A DNA stretch of 39,835 nucleotides from an uncultured Woeseiaceae bacterium. Its GTDB lineage: Bacteria > Pseudomonadota > Gammaproteobacteria > Steroidobacterales > Woeseiaceae. Location: assembly GCA_945788625.1 (NCBI GenBank), contig CALZMQ010000031.1, positions 1 through 39,835 of the forward strand, in the 5' to 3' direction. How positions within the stretch are numbered: position 1 is the stretch's first letter; each line of letters opens with the position of its first letter. Below, piece by piece: positions 26,547 to 35,132 of the stretch. The position numbers and the translations under genes were made by a program. The notes below the pieces were generated by a model that searched no databases, was not told the origin of the DNA, and saw only the letters and a program-made list of their open reading frames with translations.

Positions 26547-27791
26547 TTAGTCGTGCCCGACAAAGATGTCCAACGGCAGTATCGCGGTCACACCGACGTT
26601 CGGAACGTCAACCAGCTGACCGATCCGCATATCGACAGCAATACTCGCGATCATGTAGGCCTGCGTTCGGTCATAACCATACTCCGACACAATGTGGTCA
26701 ATCATGGCGGCTAGCGCATTTCTTGCCGCGAGATTGATATCGCTCGACAGATTGCTCAAGCCCGCAATTTTCGGAGAGTCCAGGTAGGCGAGGTCTGCGG
26801 GTACGCTGTCTTTTTCTTTCAGCGGGAAACCGGTGACCGCATAGAAGCGCTCGGACGGTATCCTCAACACCGATGCCGGACCCTCGTAGTGAGGGCCGCG
26901 AGACAGATTCGGCGGGTCCTCGACAACACGGGCGGTGACCGTCATCCTGCCGCCCATCTCGATCGCCGTGCCCGCCACCTCGCCGTCGCCCTGCGCGTAA
27001 TGGAAGTCGCCGACGGCGAGTCCGCAGCCATCGATGTAACAAGGCAGATACACGGTGGTGCCGGTGGTGATGTAGCGGATGTCCATGTTGCCGCCGTGCT
27101 CTCGTGGCGGGATCGTTCGCAGGCACTCCGACGGTTTCGTCCCTTCCACCCCGCACAGCATTGCCGGCTCTGCCTCGTCGGGGTCGGGGTTCATCACGAC
27201 GCCGCCCGATTCGAGCAGCTGTCCCTCTCGCTCCAGCACATCGGCGAGCAACTCTTCGCCGGGTAAGGTTGTCACGACGCCAGGGAAACTCGCGTTCGGA
27301 ATACGCACGCCCGGGAGCGCATCGCTGACGGCATAGTCGCCATTGATACGCCATACGATGAAACGCTCATCGGTTCCGAACTGGTCACCGGCGAATCCAA
27401 ATGGTCCAGCTTCGGTCCAGCCGACATCGTCAGGCTCTAATGCCTCGATCGTCACGGCCAACACGTCGCCCGCCTCGGCGCCATTGACAAAAACCGGCCC
27501 GGTCAATGCGTGGACAATGCCGACCCCTTCCCGGGGTATGGCCCCGGCGCTCGAGAACTCGTCCAGGTCGAGGGTCAGGTCGAAAGCATCGCGGCCGAGG
27601 AATACGATGCGCTCGCCGGGGTCGGCTTTGGCAATCATCGGGATGTCGGGATGTAGGCGGTTGATACAGGCCGGATCCTCGGCGCAGCTCACGCTGCGGT
27701 CGCCCACCACGATTTCGGCGGCAGCGTTCGCGAACATGACCAGAGTCAAAAGGAGTCCGCTGCAAAAACAGGTGGAAAGGCCAAAGTTCAT
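26547..27791 (-). CDS. Secreted acetamidase/formamidase-family protein
   Basis: The 414-residue protein starts with a signal peptide ending near ANAAAE. The family hallmark is clear: a conserved Cys-Gly region then GLAVGDFHYAQGDGEVAGTAIEMGG, followed by MTVTARVVEDP. AGDVLAVTIEALEPDDVGWTEAGPFG is the usual N-terminal part. Acetamidase/formamidase enzymes hydrolyse short amides to acid and ammonia. Most studied members are cytoplasmic, so the export signal here is notable. It lies 15 nt downstream of a small membrane-protein gene on the same strand. The substrate is unknown. Confidence 0.9.
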   Translation of the reverse strand: MNFGLSTCFCSGLLLTLVMFANAAAEIVVGDRSVSCAEDPACINRLHPDIPMIAKADPGERIVFLGRDAFDLTLDLDEFSSAGAIPREGVGIVHALTGPVFVNGAEAGDVLAVTIEALEPDDVGWTEAGPFGFAGDQFGTDERFIVWRINGDYAVSDALPGVRIPNASFPGVVTTLPGEELLADVLEREGQLLESGGVVMNPDPDEAEPAMLCGVEGTKPSECLRTIPPREHGGNMDIRYITTGTTVYLPCYIDGCGLAVGDFHYAQGDGEVAGTAIEMGGRMTVTARVVEDPPNLSRGPHYEGPASVLRIPSERFYAVTGFPLKEKDSVPADLAYLDSPKIAGLSNLSSDINLAARNALAAMIDHIVSEYGYDRTQAYMIASIAVDMRIGQLVDVPNVGVTAILPLDIFVGHD

Positions 27792-27806
27792 ACGCGCATC
27801 TACACT

Positions 27807-28310
27807 CTAATCTCTTAATTCGAACAGGCCGATGGCCAGTCTATCAGAACGAGATAGCGGCCTCTTTGCTAAAAATACTGCCGCAACAACCGCAACAAAC
27901 CAGAAAACCAGATCGATTAACGAAACGTGGGAAACCGACCGCTCTGCGAGCACCGATAAGGAATTATTTCGGAGAACTTCAATTGAGGATATCGCATTTG
28001 CCTGCGCCAATGTCACTATGACCATGAACAAGTTGCCGAGAGCGCAGCCGGTAATCGTATACACCGCCGCGACCACAGCAAATTTCGTCGAGACCCCGCG
28101 CCCGAGGAACCCCATCGTTAGTCCAATTACAATCCCAACGCCTGCGGCTGTGAAACCATAAGAAAAGTCCCAAACAGCGACTGTGATGCCGTAGGCAGCA
28201 GCGGCAAGGAATGTAGCTACAGCTCCTGCGATAAGGGCCGCAGTAAAATTCTGTTCCGAAATCAGCTTCTCTGCCAATCGGTAGCTTTTTTGTTTTTCCT
28301 CGTCTTTCAT
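27807..28310 (-). CDS. Four-helix membrane protein of unknown function
   Basis: The 167-residue protein has a charged N-terminus (MKDEEKQKSYRLAEKLIS). Four hydrophobic segments follow, at about 23-45, 52-71, 77-103 and 133-150, and it ends in RLAIGLFELRD. I do not recognise a family. It precedes the secreted acetamidase gene by 15 nt on the same strand, so they may be cotranscribed. A perfect 16-bp palindrome lies about 115 bp upstream of the start. Confidence 0.65.
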   Translation of the reverse strand: MKDEEKQKSYRLAEKLISEQNFTAALIAGAVATFLAAAAYGITVAVWDFSYGFTAAGVGIVIGLTMGFLGRGVSTKFAVVAAVYTITGCALGNLFMVIVTLAQANAISSIEVLRNNSLSVLAERSVSHVSLIDLVFWFVAVVAAVFLAKRPLSRSDRLAIGLFELRD

Positions 28311-28424
28311 GTGCGCCGAACTTTTCCGCGAATGGCTGAGAATGTTCTACAAGAGGCTCAGTAGCGGTTCTCCAGCAGTTTACCACCAGGCCGGCTGCCT
28401 ACGCGCGCACCAGCCGTTCGATCG

Positions 28425-28440
28425 CGTTACCGCGGTAACG
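28425..28440. promoter_or_regulatory. Perfect 16-bp palindrome, possible operator
   Basis: CGTTACCGCGGTAACG is an exact palindrome in the 200-bp gap between the four-helix membrane protein gene and the ClbS/DfsB gene. Its size suits a dimeric regulator. No regulator gene is adjacent, so function is open. Confidence 0.35.
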
Positions 28441-28512
28441 TCAGAATGGACAAACCGCCGTCGTTAATCAGCAGACGTGCCACTCAGCCGCCGCCGCAAG
28501 CTACCAGCTCAC

Positions 28513-29013
28513 CTATCCGCGACTTTCTCTTATCGCACGTCGAATGTATGTTCGAGCAGTCAGGTATTGCCTGGTGGTATTTATCGAAATCCAACGTGCA
28601 ATCGGATACTTTCCAGCCCACGGGAAGACACCGACCTCAAGCAACTCTGTGTCATCCAGTAAATCAATAGTGTCCATTGCACGCCGGTAGCCCTGTTCCA
28701 GCCTTGCACGGACTATACGATAGGATCTTCGACGGTTTTCGATCACAACATCCTTGTTGAGTCTGGGCGTCTCGTTCCAGCGATATCCGGGGGCCGGCGT
28801 AGTCGGCCTCTCGCCTCGTTTTCCCGCCTCGACCCAGTCTATGACATGTTCCGTCCACCATGTACGAACGACCAGAAGATCCTTCACGCTCCATTCATCG
28901 ACGCAAGGAAGCTCTGCGATGCTCGAGCCTGCTGCGTCGAGTTCGGCGCGCAGCTTTGTATAGCTAGAGCGGATCTGGCTCGTTAGCTCTGCGCGCGTTT
29001 TCGGAATTGGCAT
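28513..29013 (-). CDS. ClbS/DfsB-family four-helix bundle protein
   Basis: The 166-residue protein starts at MPIPKTRAELTSQIRSSYTKL. The pattern LDAAGSSIAELPCVDEWSVKDLLVVRTWWTEHVIDWVEAGKRGE and the later PGYRWNETPRLNKDVV match the DinB-like ClbS/DfsB family. Known members include ClbS, which protects E. coli from colibactin, and DfsB. Family membership does not show that this one is a toxin-resistance protein. The start at 29013 was chosen over an upstream ATG because the conserved core begins immediately after it. No partner gene is obvious. Confidence 0.85.
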   Translation of the reverse strand: MPIPKTRAELTSQIRSSYTKLRAELDAAGSSIAELPCVDEWSVKDLLVVRTWWTEHVIDWVEAGKRGERPTTPAPGYRWNETPRLNKDVVIENRRRSYRIVRARLEQGYRRAMDTIDLLDDTELLEVGVFPWAGKYPIARWISINTTRQYLTARTYIRRAIRESRG

Positions 29014-29040
29014 TGACTCGTATCCGTCGAGTGGCAAATC

Positions 29041-29080
29041 GTGGCTGGAATACCCCAAGGGCACGTAGGCCGCTCCTACG
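29041..29080. repeat. REP-like palindromic element
   Basis: CGTAGG (29064-29069) and CCTACG (29075-29080) pair around CCGCT, preceded by GGCTGGAA. The words match the GTAGGAGCGGC and GGCTGGAA parts of GC-rich extragenic palindromes, such as the one at 7742-7785. It lies between the MBL-fold gene and the ClbS/DfsB gene. Confidence 0.5.
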
Positions 29081-29132
29081 CATTAACCCTGGATCACATC
29101 CGAGTAGTCAGTACAGCCAGCCTGTGTCCTAT

Positions 29133-29969
29133 TCAGGCGCCGACCCAGCGCTCCGCCGCGCACTTCGCGGCCCCGTCATCCTCGAGCTTCAGCAGGTGCG
29201 CGAGCAGGGAACGCTCCGCCCAGCCATACAACGTCTTGTCGACGTCCGTGTAGACATGGGGCACGAGTTCGCGCGCCGTGAGGTTTGGGTTGGCCGCCAG
29301 CGCAGCGGCGACCTTGGCCTCGCGCTCGAGGCGATGATCGATGATCCAGTCGATGGCGCGATCCGGATCATTGATGATCTCTCCGTGCCCGGGTGCGATG
29401 GCGTCGCAGCCGAGGTCTTTGACGCGACGCAGGGACTGCAGGTAATGCGACATGTTGCCGTCAGGCGGATCGATCACCACCGTCGACCCGTCGATGACGT
29501 GGTCGCCCGTAAATACCCAGTTTGTTTGCGCGTGCCGGTAACAGAAATGATTCGACGCATGGCCCGGCGTATGTACCGCAGCGATGACGAACTCGTCCGT
29601 CACGAGTTCGTCGCCGTCCTCGAGAACGCGGTCCGGCTCGAACGTGGCGTCCTGATGCGGCCCCTCGCCCGCCGGCATTCCCAGGAGTTCCGCACCGGTC
29701 TCGCCTGCGAGCAGAGCCGCCGCGGGCGAATGATCCGGGTGTGTATGCGTCGCGAGAATCCAGCGAATCGGTGCGTCCGCAATCTGCTGTATTTTCTCGA
29801 CATGACTCTCGATCACGGGACCCGGGTCCAGCACTGCCACTTCGTCATCACCGAACAGGTAGGTATTGGTGCCGGGCCCGGTCATCATCGACGGATTGGG
29901 TGCCACGATACGCCGCACGCCCGGCGCCAGTTCGCTGTACGGGGGCATTTTCGGCCCGAAGCCGGTCAC
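29133..29969 (-). CDS. LACTB2-like MBL-fold hydrolase
   Basis: I place the start at GTG 29969, which overlaps the NUDIX stop in a GTGA junction and gives 278 residues; the ATG at 29948 is an alternative. The metal motif THTHPDH (H75, H77, D79, H80), then TPGHASNHFCY, TGDHVIDGS and APGHGEIIND, gives the complete dinuclear zinc site. GPGTNTYLFGDDEVAVLDPGP is typical of LACTB2-like proteins. A C-terminal winged-helix-like tail is present (ARELVPHVYTDVDKTLYGWAERSLLAHLLKLEDDG). Human LACTB2 is a ribonuclease, but bacterial relatives act on varied esters or nucleic acids. It is cotranscribed with NUDIX and SRPBCC genes. Confidence 0.88.
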   Translation of the reverse strand: MTGFGPKMPPYSELAPGVRRIVAPNPSMMTGPGTNTYLFGDDEVAVLDPGPVIESHVEKIQQIADAPIRWILATHTHPDHSPAAALLAGETGAELLGMPAGEGPHQDATFEPDRVLEDGDELVTDEFVIAAVHTPGHASNHFCYRHAQTNWVFTGDHVIDGSTVVIDPPDGNMSHYLQSLRRVKDLGCDAIAPGHGEIINDPDRAIDWIIDHRLEREAKVAAALAANPNLTARELVPHVYTDVDKTLYGWAERSLLAHLLKLEDDGAAKCAAERWVGA

Positions 29970-30745
29970 GATTTCGCGCCCGGGTAGTCTTTCTCGCCCG
30001 GGAGAACAATTTGGCTTTGGCCATCGCGCTGAATGATCATGGGCACCATACTGGTCACTCCCCACTCCACGCAGGACCGCGCCCACTCGACAAGGCTCTC
30101 CAGCGACTTGTGTCGCTCGATACTCTCCAGCGTCTTGATGGTCGGGAAATGCAGCTGGAGGTCGCCTTCCCTTCCTGCGACCAGCGCATCGTGCGCCGTG
30201 GTCCAGCGGGAGTCGGTCAGTTCTCCGCCGCAATGTTGAGCATTCTGACCGGGTGGCAACTCGGCGAGAAAAAAGCGTGTCGAGTATCGCTTCTGCTGTG
30301 ACGGCGGCGTGATCCAGTGGCTGATGTAGTGCAGGCAATCGCAATGTAACTCGATCTCGTTGCGTATGACGAAGTCCGCCCAGCGCTCCGAGCCGTCGTT
30401 GAGCGCATCGCGAACGCTCTTCAGGTCCTCGTCGAGACCGCCGGTGTCAGCGAGCAGCACGCCCGATTCTTCAAAGAGTTCGCGGATCGCCGCACTGTAG
30501 AAATCCAGGCCATTCGACCTGACGCCGATGCGCACATTCGCATCCGAACTACTGAGGCCGGTACAGAACTCGTGGACCACCGCATCGTCATCCTCTACGA
30601 CACCGCCAGGGAAAGCGTAGGCGGCACCGAAAGACGACTTCGCATGGCGGCGCACCATGAACAGCTCAGGGTCGCGCACCGCAGCCCTCGCGACGACCAC
30701 GGTCGACGACGGTCTTGCGGGTGTGATGTCACTCAAGGGTCGCAT
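29966..30745 (-). CDS. NUDT19-like NUDIX hydrolase
   Basis: With ATG 30745 the product has 259 residues; an ATG three codons upstream is also possible. FPGGVVEDDD at 45-54 and REL-FEESGVLL at 88-98 form a split Nudix box with a long insertion, as in NUDT19 proteins. In mouse, NUDT19 hydrolyses CoA and acyl-CoA; here the substrate is unknown. The start lies 17 nt inside the SRPBCC gene and the stop overlaps the MBL-fold start. NUDT19-like and LACTB2-like genes next to each other suggest a shared acyl-CoA or nucleotide clean-up role, which is inference. Confidence 0.88.
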   Translation of the reverse strand: MRPLSDITPARPSSTVVVARAAVRDPELFMVRRHAKSSFGAAYAFPGGVVEDDDAVVHEFCTGLSSSDANVRIGVRSNGLDFYSAAIRELFEESGVLLADTGGLDEDLKSVRDALNDGSERWADFVIRNEIELHCDCLHYISHWITPPSQQKRYSTRFFLAELPPGQNAQHCGGELTDSRWTTAHDALVAGREGDLQLHFPTIKTLESIERHKSLESLVEWARSCVEWGVTSMVPMIIQRDGQSQIVLPGEKDYPGAKS

Positions 30746-31280
30746 GCTCTGCATCGCCGGTCTCGACGTACGCTTTCAGACGCAGGAGCGCATCTTCTAT
30801 CACGCCATCAACAGGCTTCGCCAGGCCGTCGAGGCCGTCCGCATGATGACCGCCGACGGCATACGTAAACGTCACCTGCGTACTGTCGCCGGCATCGTCA
30901 AATTCCCAGGTCATGTTGCCCGAGACACCCATCAGTCCGAGCGGCCCGAGCCCACCGGTCAGGCGCAGTATCGTTGGCGGAGATATCATCGTCACGGTCA
31001 TGTGCACGACACCGGCATCCTTGCCGAGGTCTTCGCAAAAGCAGCCCCTGGGCCTGGCCTCGATCCGCAGGCGGCTGGCCTCACCCGACACGGTATGATC
31101 GGAACTCCACCACTTGTCAACGTCGTTGAGTGCACGTTGCCATGCCTCGTCGCGGCGTGAGTCGATTACCGATATGCTGACGACCTTGAAGCCATTCGCC
31201 GCAGCGCTGACGACTTCCGCGTTTGCCGGCGCACTCGTGACGAGGAACGCGGCCAATACCACAAGAAGATTGATTCGCAT
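30729..31280 (-). CDS. Secreted SRPBCC-family protein
   Basis: The 183-residue precursor has a signal peptide ending APANAE. The rest follows the START/SRPBCC ligand-binding plan: SISVIDSRRDEAWQRALNDVDKWWSSDHTVSG near the start, then LTGGLGPLGLMGVSGNMTWEFDDAGDSTQVTFTYAVGG, then a long C-terminal helix (KPVDGVIEDALLRLKAYVE). Such domains bind hydrophobic ligands. Export of an SRPBCC protein is less common. It heads the SRPBCC-NUDIX-MBL operon, although its two partners look cytoplasmic. Confidence 0.82.
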   Translation of the reverse strand: MRINLLVVLAAFLVTSAPANAEVVSAAANGFKVVSISVIDSRRDEAWQRALNDVDKWWSSDHTVSGEASRLRIEARPRGCFCEDLGKDAGVVHMTVTMISPPTILRLTGGLGPLGLMGVSGNMTWEFDDAGDSTQVTFTYAVGGHHADGLDGLAKPVDGVIEDALLRLKAYVETGDAEHATLE

Positions 31281-31328
31281 AGGAGCCCTCGAAATCAGGG
31301 CCCTAGCTTACCGCAATCGCCGCAATAC

Positions 31329-31403
31329 TCAGAACAGGGAGATTGCGAGGAAGACGGCGCCGGCGATGGCGGTTCCGAAATAAAGTTTTTTCCAAATTGA
31401 CAT
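31329..31403 (-). CDS. Possible 24-residue single-helix membrane protein
   Basis: An ATG at 31403 opens a 24-codon frame: charged start MSIWKK, then LYFGTAIAGAVFLAISLF and a TGA stop. The pattern of a short positive n-region and one hydrophobic helix is that of small bacterial membrane proteins. It lies in the otherwise empty 253-bp gap between the SRPBCC and rhomboid genes. No strong ribosome site is visible, so it could be chance. Confidence 0.35.
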   Translation of the reverse strand: MSIWKKLYFGTAIAGAVFLAISLF

Positions 31404-31545
31404 TGAAACGCCCACTAAAAGTGCAAGATCAAGATTTCACTGTACTTATACCGCGCCAGCATGAACCGTAGCTGAAGCAAGTTCGCCCACGATAAATTAT
31501 TGTAATAACTAAAGTTTTCTCGCCACACTCAGGATGGTTCCCGCT

Positions 31546-32424
31546 ATGCAAGACGACCTGCGCGTCGTATTCGAAAGCCGCAATCGGCGAAGCTGTGCCG
31601 ATCGCGCGCTCGTGCTCGAGTCGTTGCAGATCCCGCACAGCATCGTCGACGACGGCGCGACGTGCGCGTTGCTGGTGCCCGCGGAATTCTCCGCGCGAGC
31701 CGCGGAGGAACTGCGGCTGTATGACGAAGAAAACCCGCCGCCAAGGCCGAAACAACGGCGCCAGGTCAACTACCAGGATCCGTTACCCGGACTGATCGGC
31801 TACGTACTGGTCATCTGCGCCATTGCGTGGTTGGCCGGTTATTCCATTTTTGGAGAGAACTGGTTTGTTGCCGGCAGGGTAGACGGCGAATTGATACGAG
31901 ACGGCGAATGGTGGCGAACGGTTACGGCTTTGACGCTGCACTCCGGCGTCAAGCACCTCGTTGGCAACATCGTCTTTGGCGTCCTGTTCGGGCTATTCGC
32001 CGGACGACTGCTGGGATCCGGCATCGCGTGGCTGGCAATCGTGCTCGCTGCCGCTGCAGGCAATACCGCAAATACCCTGCTGCTCGAGTCCACGCACCGG
32101 TCGATCGGCGCATCGACGGCCGTATTCGCCGCGCTCGGCCTCGTTGCAGGATTTGTCTGGCGCGGCAAACTCATGGCACAGGATCGCTGGTCGTATCGCT
32201 ACGGACCCATCGTCGGCGGTTTCGCGCTGCTCATGTACACGGGCACGGGTGGCGAAAATACCGATATCGGCGCGCATCTGCTCGGCTTCGTCAGCGGTTT
32301 CGCGACGGGCATGCTGCTGACCGTGCTCGGCCCGTTACCGACCGACAATCGATCGCAATCGATCGCGGGAATCATCGCGCTGCTACTGGTTGCGGTGAGC
32401 TGGATTGTTGCATTGCAGGTCTGA
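31546..32424 (+). CDS. Rhomboid protease with N-terminal DUF2007-like domain
   Basis: I use ATG 31546 (MQDDLRVVFESRNRRS), giving 292 residues; an ATG four codons upstream is possible. The first 65 residues resemble the small DUF2007-type domain often attached to membrane proteins (DRALVLESLQIPHSIVDDGATCALLVP). A proline-rich linker leads to a six-helix rhomboid domain. WRTVTALTLHSGVKHLVGNIVFG is the conserved L1/TM2 region, S190 in GASTAVFA is the catalytic serine and H244 in IGAHLLGFVSG is its partner. The GxSx motif ends in T rather than G. The substrate is unknown. Confidence 0.88.
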   Translation: MQDDLRVVFESRNRRSCADRALVLESLQIPHSIVDDGATCALLVPAEFSARAAEELRLYDEENPPPRPKQRRQVNYQDPLPGLIGYVLVICAIAWLAGYSIFGENWFVAGRVDGELIRDGEWWRTVTALTLHSGVKHLVGNIVFGVLFGLFAGRLLGSGIAWLAIVLAAAAGNTANTLLLESTHRSIGASTAVFAALGLVAGFVWRGKLMAQDRWSYRYGPIVGGFALLMYTGTGGENTDIGAHLLGFVSGFATGMLLTVLGPLPTDNRSQSIAGIIALLLVAVSWIVALQV

Positions 32425-32486
32425 CATCCGCGCGCAATGATGTAGTATTTCTCCCCGGGTTCGTTATCGGATAACAGCAGCCAACG

Positions 32487-33605
32487 ATGAAGAACATACT
32501 GCTGTTCTTGACTATATTCACGCTGGTGGGGGCAACGACGCTGTGGATTCGTTACGGCGGCGGCCGCCCGTACCCGGACCTGTCGACGACGCCCACACTT
32601 GATTCCGCGGCACTGGAGGAAGTACTCACCTACTCGGAACCGATCGGCAACGTAGCCGTTAACCGCGATGGCCGGATATTTTTCACGGTGCACCCCGAAT
32701 CCCGGCCTACGGGTAACAAGCTACTGGAGTACGTCGCCGGGGCGGCTGTGCCCTACCCCTCTGGCGCAGCCCAGGCGGACCTGTTCGATACCGTACTCGG
32801 GGTTGCGATCGACCGCCTGAATCGGCTGTGGACGATCGACCATGGCAACCACGGCACCCGCACGGCGCGCATAGTCGCGATCAACCTCGACACCGGCGAG
32901 GTCCTGCGCGACCAGACGCTTGACGGGACTATCGCGCCCATCGGTTCGTTCCTGCAGGATCTGCAGGTGAGTTCGGACGGGCGAACGATCGTTATCGCGG
33001 ACGCCAGCTTTTGGCGCAAATCGCCGGCGATCATCGTCTACGACGTCGAAACCGGCGAAGCACGCCGCGTTCTGGAATCTCACGAATCGGTTTCTGCTGA
33101 GAAATACATGATTCGCAGCCAGAACAAGGAAATGGAATTCATGGGCGGCATGCTCACTTTGCGCGGCGGTATCGACGGCATATCGCTCGGCCCCGAGTGG
33201 CTCTATTACGGTGCCCTCAGCGGCTCGGGACTGTACCGCGTTCGACTCAGCGACCTGCGCAACAAACGCCTGCCCGAAGCGCAACTCGCTAATCGTGTGG
33301 AACGATTCAGCGACAAACCATTGAGCGACGGGCTGAGTACGGACCTCTCGGGCAACGTCTACATTACCGACGTAGAGCACGGCGCCATATTCGTCGTCGG
33401 ACCGGAACAGGAACTCAAAACCCTGATACAGTCGAAAACGGTGCGCTGGCCCGACGGGCTCTCTTTCGGCCCGGAGGGCTACCTGTACGTCGCTGACAGC
33501 GCGCTACCGGAACTGATTCTTCAATCTCGTGAACACATCAAGGCTTCGGGGCCGTACCGGATTTTCCGCTTCCGGCCCGGCACCGAGGGTGTTCCCGGCC
33601 AATAA
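32487..33605 (+). CDS. MRJP/yellow-like secreted beta-propeller protein
   Basis: The 372-residue protein has an N-terminal hydrophobic anchor or signal (ILLFLTIFTLVGATTLWI). Propeller-like repeats follow: PIGNVAVNRDGRIFFTVHPESRP, VLGVAIDRLNRLWTIDHGN, IGSFLQDLQVSSDGRTIVIADAS, GIDGISLGPEWLYYGALSGSGLYRV and LSTDLSGNVYITDVEHGAIF. The LWTIDHGN and SFLQDLQ patterns fit the major-royal-jelly/yellow family, related to SMP-30 sugar lactonases. Bacterial members are mostly uncharacterised. The stop is 14 nt before mscS, so the two may be cotranscribed. Confidence 0.82.
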   Translation: MKNILLFLTIFTLVGATTLWIRYGGGRPYPDLSTTPTLDSAALEEVLTYSEPIGNVAVNRDGRIFFTVHPESRPTGNKLLEYVAGAAVPYPSGAAQADLFDTVLGVAIDRLNRLWTIDHGNHGTRTARIVAINLDTGEVLRDQTLDGTIAPIGSFLQDLQVSSDGRTIVIADASFWRKSPAIIVYDVETGEARRVLESHESVSAEKYMIRSQNKEMEFMGGMLTLRGGIDGISLGPEWLYYGALSGSGLYRVRLSDLRNKRLPEAQLANRVERFSDKPLSDGLSTDLSGNVYITDVEHGAIFVVGPEQELKTLIQSKTVRWPDGLSFGPEGYLYVADSALPELILQSREHIKASGPYRIFRFRPGTEGVPGQ

Positions 33606-33619
33606 CCAGGAATAGAAAA

Positions 33620-34489
33620 ATGGACGACAGCACTTCAACTGCATCCGGTTTCGACTGGAACAGCATGCTTGAATTCTTGCGCAACAACGGTATCGACTCC
33701 GGCACGGTCGTCGACTTCGGCAGCAATCTCATCCTCGCGCTCGCGATCTTCTACGTCGGGCGCCTGGCTATCGGATTCGTCGTGCGCGGCCTGAAAAAGG
33801 TGATGCAGAAGCAGGCCGTCGAAAAGACGCTGGAGACTTTTGTCTGCAACCTCGTGCGCATGGCGCTGCTGGTCGTCGTCGTCATCGCGGCCATTGGCCA
33901 GATTGGCATCCAGACGACGTCGTTTATCGCCATCTTCGGTGCAGCGGGCCTGGCCGTTGGACTGGCGTTGCAGGGCTCACTGTCGAATTTTGCCGCGGGC
34001 GTTCTGATCGTTCTGTTTCGGCCTTACCGTGTTGGCGATTTCATCGAGGCGGCGGGAGTCAACGGCAGCGTCGAGCAGGTACAGATACTGACGACGGTTC
34101 TGAAGACCGGTGACAACAAGCAGGTCATCGTCCCGAACAGCCAGGTCATGAACAGTATTATCACGAACTACTCGGCAAACGATACGCGGCGTGTCGATAT
34201 GGTCGTCGGCGTCAGTTACGACGACGACCTGGACAAGGTGCGGGACACGATCCGCGAGCTGGTAGCCGCCGACGAGCGCATTCTGTCGGAGCCGGCGTGC
34301 ACGATAGCCGTGTCCGCGCTCGCCGACAGCAGCGTGAATTTCGTCGTGCGCCCGTGGGTGAAAACCGCAGACTATTGGGGCGTCATGTTCGACCTGACAG
34401 AAGCCATCAAGAAGCGCTTCGACGAAGAGGGAATCTCATTCCCGTTCCCGCAACAGGATGTGCACCTGTATCAGGCGTCCGGCGCCTGA
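33620..34489 (+). CDS. MscS-family mechanosensitive channel
   Basis: The 289-residue protein has three N-terminal membrane helices. The third is the pore-lining TM3 (IFGAAGLAVGLALQGSLSNFAAGVLIVLFRPYRVGDFI), rich in Ala and Gly as expected. The soluble beta domain (VNGSVEQVQILTTVLKTGDNKQVIVPNSQVMNSIITNYS) and the C-terminal alpha/beta domain follow. It is close to E. coli MscS in length and would release solutes on hypo-osmotic shock. ATG 33620 follows GGAATAG-type purines closely. No gene for osmolyte handling is adjacent. Confidence 0.94.
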   Translation: MDDSTSTASGFDWNSMLEFLRNNGIDSGTVVDFGSNLILALAIFYVGRLAIGFVVRGLKKVMQKQAVEKTLETFVCNLVRMALLVVVVIAAIGQIGIQTTSFIAIFGAAGLAVGLALQGSLSNFAAGVLIVLFRPYRVGDFIEAAGVNGSVEQVQILTTVLKTGDNKQVIVPNSQVMNSIITNYSANDTRRVDMVVGVSYDDDLDKVRDTIRELVAADERILSEPACTIAVSALADSSVNFVVRPWVKTADYWGVMFDLTEAIKKRFDEEGISFPFPQQDVHLYQASGA

Positions 34490-34689
34490 AACAGGCGCTC
34501 GACCTGCGAATTTATCGTCAGTCGGCGACGTCGGGTTCAACGAATCACCATTTGAGCGTCGGTATTCGTTGCTTGTAAACCGAACCACGGGTTCGTGCGT
34601 TATCAGTATGATGCCAAGCTCGGCGAGACAGGCAGAACGGAGTATGCTGGCCCTGAATTTACTGCCTTGAACGGGGACGGAGCAGACCT

Positions 34690-35046
34690 ATGAGCAGAAA
34701 TCGTCTGATATTTTCAATATTGGTCGCATTCGCGATCTCCGCGTGTGCGGCGCATCCGGACCCCATAGTCGACATGAAGGGCGTCAATCCCGATGCGCTC
34801 GCCAAAGACTGGAGCGAGTGCGAAGCCTATACCGAGGAGATTCTCATCAGTCAGGGCGTAATCAAGGGCGGTGCAACAGGCGCGGTCGTGGGTGCCCTGG
34901 GCGGCGCCATAGACGGCGATGCAGACCGAGGCGCCGCCGCCGGTGCCCTGTACGGCGGCACACGCTCGGGTCTCGACGCCGACCGGCAGAAGCAACAGGT
35001 GTTCAAACGCTGCCTGCGCGGCCGCGGTTACCGCGTCCTGAATTGA
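34690..35046 (+). CDS. Glycine-zipper lipoprotein
   Basis: The 118-residue precursor has a signal peptide with lipobox (ISAC). A short helical region (NPDALAKDWSECEAYTEEI) leads into a glycine zipper, KGGATGAVVGALGGAIDGDADRGAAAGALYGG, and a basic end (KRCLRGRGYRVLN). Glycine-zipper lipoproteins of this kind are outer-membrane-associated. Function is unknown. A GGGGACGGAG purine tract precedes the ATG. Confidence 0.8.
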   Translation: MSRNRLIFSILVAFAISACAAHPDPIVDMKGVNPDALAKDWSECEAYTEEILISQGVIKGGATGAVVGALGGAIDGDADRGAAAGALYGGTRSGLDADRQKQQVFKRCLRGRGYRVLN

Positions 35047-35100
35047 TGTCCTGAACGAAATCGTGGCGCGTCGGCGCTTGACCTCCAGGCCCCCGGACAT

Positions 35101-35120
35101 TACTGTGTTTTTATACAGTA
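35101..35120 (+). promoter_or_regulatory. LexA (SOS) box
   Basis: TACTGT (35101-35106), eight mostly A/T bases and ACAGTA (35115-35120) give the exact CTGT-N8-ACAG gammaproteobacterial LexA consensus with matching outer TA bases. It ends 12 nt before the radical SAM start codon and contains a TATACA -10-like hexamer, so LexA binding would block transcription. Confidence 0.85.
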
Positions 35121-35132
35121 TCGGACGTCACT

